Shown here one piece after another: positions 12,997 to 23,599 of a stretch of DNA of 64,000 bases. The stretch's first letter is position 1, and every line of letters begins with the position of its first letter. This DNA comes from Cryptomeria japonica (Eukaryota > Streptophyta > Pinopsida > Cupressales > Cupressaceae): assembly GCF_030272615.1 (NCBI RefSeq), contig NC_081415.1, positions 374,679,392-374,743,391 of the forward strand, read 5' to 3'. The notes under the pieces are model-generated. The model was given only the letters and a program-made list of their open reading frames with translations, did not search any database and had not been told where the DNA came from. The position numbers were made by a program, and so were the translations under genes.

Positions 12997-14204
12997 TGTA
13001 GTGCCCCTCCATGCTTTGCTTCAAATACATGCTACTTTGATTTATTATACTAGGTTTGATTCATTTTGTCTGGTTTATTTTACTGATCTATGTGAATGAT
13101 TAAATTCACGTGATCCTTGTTGGTAGACTATGTTTTGTTGCTTATGTATTTCAGGACATGATTATTATTATATTTCATTGAGTTGGATATTGATGTTAGA
13201 ATTGAGATACTTATGACATGGATTCTATTTTGATGATTCATTATGATGCATTATGTGATGTTAATTTATGTCTTGATGATACCATTTGATTATTGATGAT
13301 GTGAGATTCCATTCATTGCTTGCTTGGGGTTTAGGGTGATAGGAATTATTTTGTATTACTCATTCGTGAGCTCCATACGACATCATGATTTCTTACCACT
13401 AACTGGGATTAGAGATTTATATGTATATATGTATGTTTGTATACAACATATTTTGGTGCAGGATTGCAGGTACTAGACATCGACTCCACCTGGTACCACA
13501 GGTTTGAGCATGTCTTTATAAATCCCAATGGTGGTAAAAAGGAGATATTACAAGGCCCAAATTATACCTAACCCCAGCCATTGTCCTAATTTAGGGATAA
13601 TTATCTAATTTTCATTTTATCCCGTCAAATTTGTCATGTGGATAATATCTTATTACCCAATTGTTAGTGGTGAGTCTTGTTTAGATGTTGGCACTATTTT
13701 ATAATTTGTTTGAGTGTGATGCATTTTATGTGACTATCAATACTAGTATATTTATATTTAAAAAATATACGTAAAATATGTCGAGAGATATCTTATAATA
13801 GAAGAGAATCATCTGTAAAATAAATGTTCTTCTAAAATATTAAACACCAAGAATACAAATCCATCAAATACCTGCTTGCAAAAAGTTGTGAATCTAGCTG
13901 GAGACAAGTGGCGAGGGTTCTATTTTATTTGGAGTAATAAAATAACACCTCCACAAAAGCTGAAACATGGTATATTTCATGCCTTTACCTGTCATTTGCA
14001 TGTCAAATTGTTTCAAAAATGGAATTTTGTTTACAAACTTTTTGATATCATTATAGATGCCTCTCAACATAATTAATTATAGCCTATGTGTTTTAAATTA
14101 AATTAATAATTAATTAATGATTATTCTGGCTTTAAATGTAATTTTGATTTAATAAATATATTTTAATAGTGGATAATATTTAATAAATGATTTATGATTT
14201 ATCG

Positions 14205-14365
14205 TTTATTATTTATTATTTATTATTTATTATTTATTATTTATTATTTATTATTTATTATTTATTGTATACTATTTATTATTTGTTTACTATGTATTGT
14301 TTATTATTTATTATTTATTGTTAACTATTGTTTATTTTTTATTTTTTATTGTTTATTGTTTATTA
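14205..14365 (+). repeat. (TTATTTA)n microsatellite
   Basis: Seven-base units ttattta repeat almost perfectly from 14205 to about 14270, then decay into mixed attgttta/tttatta runs to about 14365. This is low-complexity DNA; the reading frame across it is not a gene. Confidence 0.85.
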
Positions 14366-14938
14366 TTATTGCGTAAGTGGATATTTTATTATTTATTAAT
14401 TTTTCTTTGGGGTGGAACTAATTGCTCGATCTAGGGGGAAACTAGTTGTCTTATTATGTGGATAATTATATTTTAATTATTTAATTACTTATTTATTATT
14501 TCTCCAATTTTTGAGGAGTCAACTTTTTATAAAAGATTTGTAATTGGTGACTTAGTATTTGTTAATATTATTCAATTGTTTTTTTATGGGAATTATTATT
14601 ATTTTGGAATCTATTAATATTATTTAATGATTATTTATTATTTATTTATTTAATATAAATTTTAGGATTAGGGTTTTTGCTTTTTGTGCATTTTACTTAG
14701 GAAAATGTGTTTTATTTATTTAGTTTTTGTGAGAATGGATGGGGAAATTATTATTATTTTTCTTTTTGAAGTTTTGGAAGAAAATTGGAGGACAAGAATT
14801 TGCAATTTCGGATTTTCTTTGAAGCGTTGTTGGGATTTCTTGAGCTTGAATGTTTTGAAGACTTGGTTGTTGATTTGAGATTTTTTGTTTTTTAAAATTC
14901 GTCATCGACAGTCTCTTCTCTCTCTTTTTCTCTCGATT

Positions 14939-15530
14939 CTCCCATCATCCTCATGAGAGTCATTGGCAAGCTACCAAACGTATTTTGAGGTACATTCAGG
15001 GCACTAGTTCTCATGGCATTCACTACACGTCAGGGGAACCTCACATTGTTGGCTACACTGACTCAGATTGGGCTGGTGATGTCACTGATCAGAAGTCTAC
15101 TTCTGGCTTTGTTTTCTGTCTTGGCTCTGGTCCTATCACATGGTCTTGCAAGAAGCAGACTACTCATGCATTATCATCTATAGAGGTTGAGTACCAAGTT
15201 GTTGTGCTCGCTAGTCAGGAGATCTTATGGCTTCGACAGTTGATGACTAAGTTTGGTTTTCCTCCTGATAGTCCCATTATTCTTTGGTGTGACAATCAGA
15301 TTGCTATTCATATTTCCTGCAACTCGTTAGAGAATCAACGGACGAAGCACATTGAGCTTCACATGCATTTCATCCGCCAGTTGATTCATGATGGTGTTCT
15401 CATTCTGGAGTACATTCCCACTTTCGAGCAAGTTGCAGACATCTTCACGAAACCTTTTGCATTGTCGTGCTATCTTCAGTTGCGCTCTATGCTTGGGGTG
15501 AAGGAAGTTGTCCTTGGGGGGTCTTTATGA
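14939..15530 (+). pseudogene. Ty1/copia RNase H domain, 5'-truncated polyprotein
   Basis: This is the C-terminal end of a copia Pol, which would remove RNA from the RNA:DNA hybrid. It opens with HESHWQATKRILRYIQG, the junction after the reverse transcriptase, then carries the RNase H catalytic set: VGYTDSDWAGD (Asp), SSIEVEYQ (Glu, usually AEAEY), LWCDNQIAI (Asp) and RTKHIELHMHFIR (the TKHI-H motif). It ends with DIFTKPF about 25 residues before the stop. The open frame is intact from 14985 to 15530. Everything upstream (gag, protease, integrase, most of RT) is missing; at 14938 the sequence changes abruptly to a pyrimidine-rich tract. Confidence 0.9.
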
Positions 15531-15741
15531 GGCCTTCCTTCCTTCGTCTTCTTTTAGCATGTTCTTTTATCTCTTTTTGGAGAGGAGTTTTTTTCCACTG
15601 GATTTTCTCCTTTGTCTCTATTTCATAGAGATTTCATTGTATTTGGGTACCTGAAGTGGCCTTGTTGCCGGGACCCATCTTTCATGCTTTCAGTAGTTGT
15701 TCTAGGTTTTAGCTTCTCCCTAAGTCTAGCTTAAGGGGGGG
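15531..15741 (+). other. Copia 3' UTR and polypurine tract
   Basis: Non-coding sequence between the Pol stop and the LTR. It contains tttttggagaggagttttt, a gggtacctgaagtggcc block and ends in cttaaggggggg. The same order of blocks is found at 17395-17584 and 10030-10181. Confidence 0.7.
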
Positions 15742-16111
15742 TGTTAGAGTAATTGGTGTTTTACTTGATTAATTAAACAATATTTGTTTAATTCTTTAAG
15801 TGCCCAATTATCTTTTTACACTTAAGCTAACATTAGGTGCATAATAATTTAATAATTTTATTAATTATTATGTGCAAGCCTAGGGTTTTCCCTTTTTAGG
15901 GTTTATTGACCTATTAGAGGTAATTTTGTTTTTCATTGTATTATTATTCACAATACATTTTTGGTGAATTGGAGCTCTCATCTTTTGAGAATATTTTTCT
16001 TGTGTTTTGTGTGTTCTTCAGATTATTGCTTCTTGCTTCTCCTTGTAACAAGTTTTTCAGCTTGCAGAAGATCTTCAGGCTCCTGTGGTGTTGTAATTCT
16101 CAACTCCATCA
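15742..16111 (+). repeat. Copia LTR (first copy)
   Basis: It starts TGTTAGAGTAATTGG directly after the purine tract and ends ctccatca, 370 bp. The next bases are a primer-binding site, so this LTR serves both as the 3' LTR of the truncated element on its left and as the 5' LTR of the deleted element on its right. Confidence 0.8.
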
Positions 16112-16123
16112 TGGTATCAGAGC
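16112..16123 (+). other. Primer-binding site (tRNA-Met type)
   Basis: TGGTATCAGAGC directly follows the LTR end. It is the canonical minus-strand primer site of plant copia elements, complementary to the 3' end of initiator tRNA-Met. Confidence 0.85.
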
Positions 16124-17584
16124 CTACATCTGCTGTTGCTTGTTCCTGATTTTTCAGAAGATTTTTTGGAGGAGGGTTTCAAGCTTTTTCAGAGTTTTTT
16201 TATTGGATCTGGGGTAGCTATTTTGTTTTTGATTATTTTGAGCTCAAACGAATCTCACCATTGAGCTCAGAACGCCCAAAAACCCCCCATTTCCACATAA
16301 ATTTTGTCACTAGACATTTTTTGGCACAAATTTCAAGAAATTCATCTGAAAAATATTTTTTAAAAAAATTAGAGCAGTTTGGGCCAAAAAAGACCTCACC
16401 ATTGGCTTCCGAAGGGCATTTCCAGTCATTTTGATATATAATTCAACCTATTTCGGTGGCAAGGGCATCTAAGCCATGATTTTTTCATTGGCATGTTTTA
16501 CGAGGCATAAAAATCCATACGACTGTACCTGCAAATGTGTCAGAAAATTTTCGTCAAAAGAAAAAAAAAAAATTTACCCTTTTTATGCCCTAAAAGAGGG
16601 GTTTTTTTCTTTTGGCCATAACTTGGTCATACGGAGGCGCTTTTTCAAAAACTTTATATCGTCGGAAATCTCTTTTTGAGCTCTCTTCAGATCTAGAGGT
16701 TTTATCTTCTGATTTTTCTTTTTTGATGGTTTTTTTTGCTGTCAAAGTCAGAAGTCCTTTTTTGCACTCTTTTGCTCATTGTAGCATTTTCTTTTTGCAA
16801 TCGCACTGAGATAAAGTGCCACTATGCATTGTATACTTGGGATCTTGCACATCTTGTGCTTTATTGTACATGCACTACATTATAAAGTGCCATGGGGGGT
16901 TGATGTTTGCCTTGTTTGCCATTTACCTTTGTCATGTGAGTGTTCCTTCCATGACATTAGCCTCATGATGTGTGTCAAGTGAGTGTTCCTTCCATGACAC
17001 TATGTACTTTCTCTGCACCTTCGATGTTCCTGGTTCTTCGTTGTGTAGTTCTTGTTGGCTGTTCTTTTCAGTGTACCTGTCCCTCTCCCTTTTCAGCATT
17101 ATGGGGAGGTTTTTCATGTTGGTTCTAATGCTTCCTTAGTTTGATTAATCAGCTCTTCAAGCTTTGGTTTCTCATGAGGCTTTGGTTTCTCATGCCATCT
17201 GTATCTTCGAGTTCAGTTGTTTGCCTTTGTTTGCCATCTAATTCAAGTAGTGTCATTTGAGGGCACTCATGCAGATTACAGTCTTCTCTACCTAGTCATG
17301 TTCTATTTCAATGGAGGTTCTTCAGATTAGCAGTTACTCTTCGATAGTGTTTGCATCTATTTCATTCTTCAGTGGTGTTCTTCTTGCTTTTCCATCTCTT
17401 TTTGGAGTAGAGTTTTTTTCCCATGTGGTTTTCTCTATTTCTCCATTTCATAAAGATTTGGTTGTGATTGGGTACCTCATCAGGCCTTGTTGTCGGGACC
17501 CAAATTTGCCTTCATTATGTAGTTGCATTTTTTGCTTCATGCATTTAGTTTTTTAGCTACTCCCTAAGTTCATCTTAAGGGGGG
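16124..17584 (+). mobile_element. Interior of a copia derivative with coding region deleted
   Basis: Between the primer-binding site and the second polypurine tract there is only about 1.46 kb. The first part is copia leader (including gagctcagaacgcccaaaaa at 16263). The last part, from about 17280, matches the 3' UTR seen at 15535-15741 and ends taaggggggtgttag. No gag or pol is recognisable. Direct repeats gtgagtgttccttccatgac occur at 16936 and 16979. This is a non-autonomous derivative that keeps only the cis-acting ends. Confidence 0.7.
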
Positions 17585-17946
17585 TGTTAGAGTTATCTTG
17601 TATTAACTAATAATTATTTATTTAATTATTAGTCTATTAAACTCTACGCTTAAGCTAAACTTAGGCATTTAATAAATATTGTACGTATTTAATAATTATT
17701 CTAATTATTAAATACACTTTATCCCTTTAGGGTTTATTTAGGGTTGCACACCTTTAGGGTTGCTATTATCCTTTCATAAGGATTGTATTGTACTTTTTCA
17801 TTAATTGATTCCCTTTTTGAATGATAATCTTCTTCATCAAAGCATTTATGCTTTTTTGCTTTATGTGCCTCCATTCTTCTCTTGTGACAACTATTTGCAT
17901 GCAGGTGTTCTTGGGATCTCTGAAGTTGTATTTCCTCAACTTCTTT
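17585..17946 (+). repeat. Copia LTR (second copy)
   Basis: It starts TGTTAGAGTTATCTTG after a purine tract and follows the first LTR in block order: cttaagctaa, agggtttattt, and a final ttgtatttcctcaac opposite ttgtaattctcaac. The two LTRs are clearly diverged. The right end is set by alignment and is good to about 10 bp. Confidence 0.65.
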
Positions 17947-18461
17947 AGTGTCTATCTCCTAGCACAGGTGGTGGGCCTATGGGTTCCACATGGTTGGCTG
18001 GTGATGCTTTTTCCACCTATTGGGATACCTTGGAAGACTTGCATGTGAGGGCTAAGTGGACCCATTCCACATTTTTTCAGTGTCTTCACATTCTGGCTAT
18101 GGGATGATCTACCTTTATGATGTAATTTGCAATGTATCTTCCAAAACAATGTAAAACACATGTAATTTGCATAGTTGTATTTGTAAGCAAGAGTTGTTAA
18201 TATTATTCCAAAAGGAAAGGATTTAAATAAAGATATGAGTATAAGTGGATGTTTTGCATGTTAACGAGTTTATGTGTTTTGCATATGTTTTTTTTACTAT
18301 TAATATATGCTTATCATAGGAATATTTCTTTTGGAATTTTAAAATAAAATAGAATAGATATTTATCTATTAAGTTTGAAATTTTTATTTTTTTAAAAACT
18401 ATTTGCTATGAAATTGAGTTATTAGTTGTTTATTTTTTGTCCTCCCGGGCGGGGTGTTACA

Positions 18462-19694
18462 AATATGATAGGATAAATGATAGGAGGATAGGAAGTTGAG
18501 GGAAGGGGGTGGAAGATAGGGTGATTGTTGGATAAGGGCTATGAAGGCATGTAGAAGGATTATAAGGATGGGAGGAAGGATGGGTGGATAGGAAGGCAAA
18601 TAGAGGAAAAGTGTGATGGGGAAATGGAGGCCAATATGTGTCCAAAGAATGTATACATGGTGGGCTTTTCTTTAAATTATGAAGATCTAAAGGAGGATGG
18701 AGGGAGTGAACTAGATGGGATATGATAGGTATGGTAGGTAGATGAGATGGAAAAGGTGATGGCTAGATGGTTAGAAGAACTTGCCCCTAAGTATGGAGAA
18801 CTAAAAGATGGAGGGAATTATACATGACACCTGTTTGTCAACTTTTCATCATGGTACTTGTCCAAGGCACCTATTTGACAAGTTTTCACCATTGAACAAA
18901 TTTTTCCCTATAATTTTTTTTTCTTTTTTTTTAATTTTTAGGAAGAAATTCATGGATGGGGATAAATGGATTTGGAAGATAGGCGATAAGATAAATAGAT
19001 GGAGGACTCAAGCATCAAGTTCCATATCAAAGTAATAGGATCCCATTTGGAGTGATCATTGGATGTTGGTACAACTATTAAGATGGTTAGACTATACAAA
19101 GGCTTGGATTTGATGGTTTTTATGGGGGACGTATGTGGTGTAAGGGATATGGTGATGGAAAGTGAGTGTGATAGGGGGATGTTGTCAAGACCAATATTGG
19201 CACATGTTACGGGGGATGTGGGATGAGTGGAGGAGGAATTGAGGGAGCATGTGGATATGATAGAGGAGTAAGGATAGGTAGCTTTGGAACATAGGAACCC
19301 AAAATGAATTTAGGAGATGGAGGGAAATGATGTCTAAGAGCTTGTGGACTAGCAACATTGGATGCCATTGGATATTTTTCTTTTTGATGCATTGCTTCTT
19401 TTTCCTTTGGGATCCACGTTGTTTTTGTTTTTTCTTTAGTGGGCCTTTGTGGCCTTTGTGACCTTTGGGATTTATTGCATTTTTGTATCAGATTTTTCTT
19501 TATGGGAGCATGCCTATTTAAATGAACATGGTAATCTTTAGATTGTTGTGGATGTGTAGCTTTATGCATTTTTTATTTGGCATCCAAATTTTTGCTAGTA
19601 GCATTAGGAGTGTGTGAACATGGAGGATGTGGAGGGAATATGGATGGAGCGATGGAGGTAGGATGGTGGATAGGATGCACAAGAGTGTGCCTTT
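18462..19694 (-). other. Interior of the 19-kb element, Pro/His-rich remnants
   Basis: The plus strand is rich in ggatgg/gaggatg. The longest minus-strand frame (19207-19569) encodes a Lys/Gln-rich start and a Pro/His-rich end (..FILGSYVPKLPIL..). That end resembles the tail of the G-patch frame at 21266-21727 (..ILGPYILKSTI..), so these are probably parts of one decayed, partly duplicated polyprotein. No enzyme domain is visible. Confidence 0.4.
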
Positions 19695-21253
19695 TGTTGA
19701 GAATGGATGTCTCAAACTTACTGGTTGAAATCTCCTTTAGATGGTAGTTGGTTTCTACAATGAGCAGTTCAGTTTGAATAACCCTTGTGTTTATTAATGA
19801 AATAGTTGATAACCATTGTATTATTGACCATATTCAAAGGTGACTGGATAACCTTTGTGTTATTAACAAGCGGTCAAGAACTACAAAGGTAGTGTGGTAA
19901 GTGTTGTGGGATAGCAGGGAAAAGGGAGCACAATCCTTCCCGTTACCCCGCAACTTGTTAAGAGAACAATGGTAAGGGTCGCGGAATAGCAAGAAGGAAG
20001 GAGAATTGGTTTCCTTCTCGCTACCCCGCGGGACTCTAAGGACCCAATAAGTGGACTTGTGGGATAGCAAAAGACAAAGGAATGATTCTCCCCGCTACCC
20101 TACAGGGGTTTTCCAGTGGTCTCAAGTGCACTGCGGGGTAAAGACGGAGGGTGTAGGGATAATCCTGCCCGCCACCTCATGTGGTGAAAAGTGGTTGGAT
20201 GATGATGTTGTAGGGTAGCAGTAGAGAGAGTGAAGAAGGAGTCAATCTCTCCCTACCACCCTGCGAGGCATCTGGTGGTTCTCAAGGAGTCTTGTGGGGT
20301 AAAGGGGAGAAGGAGACAAGCTCTCCCAACTACCCCGCATAGTATCAAAGAGACTCTTGTCAATAAGTTGAAAGCGAATGAGGTGGGGACCACGACTGAC
20401 TCATAAAGAGTTGGAAGCTAATAATTGGTCCGAGCTAGGATCTGAGGAGTCCGATTGGAGCCAACAATTGGTCCAAATGGGAATAGTTGTCGATAGTCTT
20501 TGGAGACTAGGTGGAACCACAATAAACTCATGTTGACCTGTTGATTTGTCTGTTATTGATTGGTGAAAGCTGGAACAACTTAGAGGAAGCTAAAGCAATA
20601 GAGATAACACAACATGTTATCGACAGTTTGAAGGAAGTTCGATAGTTGGAGCCATGTAACTAAAACGAACCGTTTTCTTGAGCAGACATATAATCATCTG
20701 AAGAAATGGTTTCTAGGGAAAAAAAAAAAAGACTAAAGGGAGAGGTCTAGAAGAATTGTTGCACAAACATTTGTAACTGAGGTTAGAGAGACGGTTACCT
20801 TGCAGACCAAAAGTCAATAACGATTGATTTCGATGGTTGGATGATGAGGGTGACAATTGGAGGTTGATGAGTGGTTGGTCTATGTTGGATGTCGAATTGC
20901 ATAACGTTGTGCATGTTGCTTGTGTGGTGCGTGGATCGAATTCTATCTGTAGATTGAATGCCGTCAAAACAAAGACTATGTAATATACACCTGAGAGAGT
21001 AATTTGTAGCTTGTATGTAATATATATTTTATTGTAATACAAGAGATTGTCTTTGGTGGTGGGTTTTTTACCCGTAAAGGTTTTCCCACATAAATTATGT
21101 GTTCTCTTTGTGCTTGTGTGAATCTTGTGTATTCTCTGTTATCTTGTTAATGTGCATCTTAGTGACTATAATTAAAATTGAAAGTCATCTTTGCTTCTCT
21201 CTCCCTTGAATTTAACATTATGGAAGGCATTTTCGTGTTGTGCTTTCCTTACA
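19695..21253 (+). mobile_element. LTR-like insertion (copia type) with hairpin array
   Basis: It starts TGTTGAGAATGG and ends ctttccttaca. The 3' part carries the run gtgggttttttacccgtaaagg and ttttcccacataaatt, the signature of a copia LTR R/U5 region. The surrounding purine-rich sequence of the host element resumes on both sides. The flanks ccttt and ctatt agree at only three of five positions, so the ends are approximate. No coding sequence is seen. Confidence 0.5.
19900..20345 (+). repeat. Tandem array of six hairpin-forming units, about 77-bp period
   Basis: The arm tgtgggatagc recurs near 19905, 19981, 20058, 20130, 20208 and 20293 as variants. Each is followed 35-50 bp later by its complement (cgttaccccgca, cgctaccccgcg, cgctaccctaca, ccaccctgcga, actaccccgca). 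In unit 2 the stem GCGGAATAGC/GCTACCCCGC continues into agaaggaa/ttccttct. Spacing is about 73-85 bp. Unit 4 pairs poorly. Confidence 0.75.
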
Positions 21254-21265
21254 CTATTGTTGATC

Positions 21266-21727
21266 CTAATTGGGAATTAAACGAACAAGATGTTTATGAT
21301 GGGTGATGGGGATGTAGGATTTGTCAATGAGGGGATGGGTGGGATAAGATGGAGGATGAGGTTGTGAGATATAGGGGCCCACAATGGAGTTAGCATGTGG
21401 GGGATATATGATGGTGGATTTTAGAATATAAGGACCTAAAATGGATTTAAGGGATGAATGAGAGAGATGGATGGTTATTTTGGCTTTATATGATGAAGGA
21501 GGGAGGATTACAATAAATGATTTGGATGAACAATGGGAAGATGGGATGGTAGATTTGGAAACACGCTTGGATTTTGCATTAGTTGTACCAACATTTTTGG
21601 AAGAAGTGCCTTGGGATATGTAACTGAGACCATGAGATCCTAGATGTGCTTTGACATGGATGGGCCCCGAAATACCTTGCTCATGTAGGCCTAAGCCTTT
21701 ACCTTGATAATTCATTTTTTTGAGCAT
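21266..21727 (-). pseudogene. G-patch-like polyprotein fragment
   Basis: The frame begins MLKKMNYQGKGLGLHEQG and continues ISGPIHV. This fits the G-patch consensus (a Met-aromatic pair, G-x-G-L-G, later G and P-I), a glycine-rich nucleic-acid-binding motif known from RNA-processing proteins and from some retroelement polyproteins. The rest is Ser/His/Pro-rich with repeated LGPYILKS/VGPYISQ phrases and no known fold. The proline-rich frames at 21890-22622 lie just upstream on the same strand, and the text before the Met (HSLKNKYSILDK) stays open, so this is an internal piece. It belongs to the 19-kb element. No active site can be assigned. Confidence 0.5.
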
Positions 21728-22148
21728 TTTATCTAAAATAGAATACTTGTTCTTCAGGGAATAAGATCTGAGTCCATTATTAGATGGAGAAGAATGGCTG
21801 GTGTATATGAGATGTTCTTCTGTTGCAAGTGAACTGCCATGGATGAATGTAAGTGAACCAAGGGGATAGAGTGATGATGGTGGGATGGTTTAGATAGGAG
21901 GCAATGAAGGATCAAGAAGTGGACTAGATGAGACAAAAGGCTCTTGAATTAACAGAGGGAATGATAGGGAATCTTGAGATGGAGGAGGTAGAATGGTAGG
22001 ATCTCGATTCAAATCAATAAATATTTCAACATGCTCTAGAACCAGACCTTGGCATGATAGGATTGGTGTGGGTGTGGGTGGTGTGATGAGGGGTGAGTGG
22101 GTAGACTCTTTAGATGGAATGGATGGATGGATGGGAGGTTCATTGAAT

Positions 22149-22622
22149 TGGGTAGATGGAGAGGATGGGAGGGTCATCAACTAGGGTAGACAGAGTGGAT
22201 GGAAGGATGGGAGGTTCTTCAACTAGGATGGATAGAATGGATGGAAGGATGGGAGGTTCTTCGACTGGGATAGATGAAGTGGATGGAATGATGAGAGGTT
22301 CTTCAATTGGGGTAGATGGAGTGGATGGAAGGATGGGAGGTTCATCAACCGGGGTAGATGAAGTGGATGGAAGGATGGGAGGTTCATCAACTAGGGTAGA
22401 TGAAGTGGATGGAAGGATGAGAGGTTCATCAATTGGGGTAGATGGAGTGGATGGAAGGATGAGAGGTTCATTGGATTGTATTTGAATGATGGTAGGAGTA
22501 GGTGATGGGGATTGTGGTTGGACGGTATTAATGGATGGGAGGTTCTTGATGGTGTTAGGAGGTGGGAGAGGAATGATAGGTGCGAGAGGTGGAAGGGAAG
22601 TTGTGGAAATGGAGGAGGGCAT
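22149..22622 (-). pseudogene. Proline-rich coding minisatellite (42-bp units, 14-residue repeat)
   Basis: The minus-strand frame carries about eight copies of a 14-residue unit, consensus PILPSTSSTPVDEP, over 22149-22480, preceded by a Pro/Thr/Ile-rich segment up to 22622. The 42-bp DNA period (a multiple of three) and tolerance of changes such as T/S, V/I and D/E suggest it was once translated as an extended linker in the retroelement polyprotein. No catalytic motif is present. The opposite strand is also open (a Gly/Asp-rich frame at 22156-22485), but only because the repeat lacks stops there. Confidence 0.6.
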
Positions 22623-22629
22623 GGAGGTG

Positions 22630-23400
22630 GTGGATTGAGATAATATGGAGTGGATGACAGTGGATTAAGGTAGGATGGGGTGGATGAAGGTGTTTTGGTG
22701 TACAATGAAGTGGAAGATGGTGGATTCAGATAGGGTGGAGTGGATGAAGGTGGATTAAGGTAGGATGGGGTGGATGAAGGTATTTTGTTGTATGATGGAG
22801 TGGAATATGGTGGATTAAGATAGGATGAAGTGGATGGTAGGTTGATATAGGATGAAGCATGGGGCCTTCACTTAGTGAACCTTGGTTATATCATGTACAT
22901 TCATGACATACTAAAGAATCCCCCTATTTTCAAAAAATATTGCCCTAAACTCCCATTTTGTCCCCCTACCAATCCCTATTTTTGCCATATTGTATTTTTT
23001 CATAGCTCGAATTAAAAACCTCCTTATTTTCACTAATATGCAATATATTGTAGCCCCATTTTTGGGATACTAACCCCCCCTATATGAACACACATAATAT
23101 AATATTGCCTAGCCAGTGAAGTCCTCATGGGATGAAGTGGATGGTGGTGGATTGAGGTAGAATGAAGTGGATGTTGGATTGAGATAGGATGAAGTGGGTG
23201 TTGGGTTAAGATAGGATGAAGTGGATGGTGGGTTGAGATAGAATGAAGTGGATGGTGGTGGATTGAGGTAGGATGAAGTGGATGATGGGTTGACATAGGA
23301 TGAAGTGGATGGTGCTAGATCAAGGTAGGATCGGGGATTAGGATTGGATGGATAATTGAGGTAGGATGGAGGATTGAGGTAGGATGGTGGATTAGAAGTG
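22630..23400 (-). repeat. Second proline-rich minisatellite (about 30-bp units) split by a small insertion
   Basis: Units encoding variants of PPSTSSYLNP repeat at 22640-22855 and again at 23130-23400 on the minus strand. The plus-strand core is gtggattgaggtaggatgaa. The two halves are separated by unrelated AT-rich DNA at 22864-23125. The frame 23109-23597 covers the upstream half plus a non-repetitive Pro/Tyr/His-rich start. Confidence 0.6.
22864..23125. mobile_element. Small insertion (MITE-like) inside the minisatellite
   Basis: About 262 bp of AT-rich sequence interrupts the repeat. It is flanked by CATGGG at 22858-22863 and 23126-23131. The ends gccttcact and agtgaagtcct are inverted copies, and the left end itself contains the palindrome ttcacttagtgaa. 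No coding is present. The 6-8-bp duplication and short inverted ends suggest an hAT-like non-autonomous element; the evidence is modest. Confidence 0.5.
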
Positions 23401-23599
23401 GATGAAGGATTAGTATTATGGATTGTTTGATGGATTTGCAGATAATGATATGGAAATTTTGGATTAAGGATGTAGGTGGTGATGTTGTTATGAAAAGATG
23501 GAGGTTGGGATATGATCATAGGAGAAGATGTAGGCATGATTTTCGCGTGAGGAAGATATACGAGTGTGATGTATGAGGGAGTGATCGGTGGAGACATAA

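Larger units (their letters stand above)
12997..18461 (+). mobile_element. LTR-type insertion (probable solo LTR) carrying a nested copia cluster
   Basis: The ends TGTAGTGCCCC and GGGGTGTTACA are near-perfect inverted copies, typical of plant gypsy LTR termini. They are flanked by gatat (12992-12996) and aatat (18462-18466). Purine-rich sequence of the host element continues on both sides. Without the copia material (14939-17946) it is about 2.5 kb, with no coding region, so a solo LTR left by recombination is likely. Confidence 0.65.

Noticed and set aside
14194-14376. Hydrophobic 60-residue ORF
   Set aside because: It is a translation of the (TTATTTA)n microsatellite.
16112-16123. Part of a tRNA gene
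   Set aside because: TGGTATCAGAGC is the primer-binding site following an LTR; no cloverleaf can be formed around it.
22156-22485. Plus-strand Gly/Asp/Met-rich ORF over the minisatellite
   Set aside because: It is open only because the 42-bp unit lacks stops on both strands; the minus strand fits the neighbouring polyprotein.
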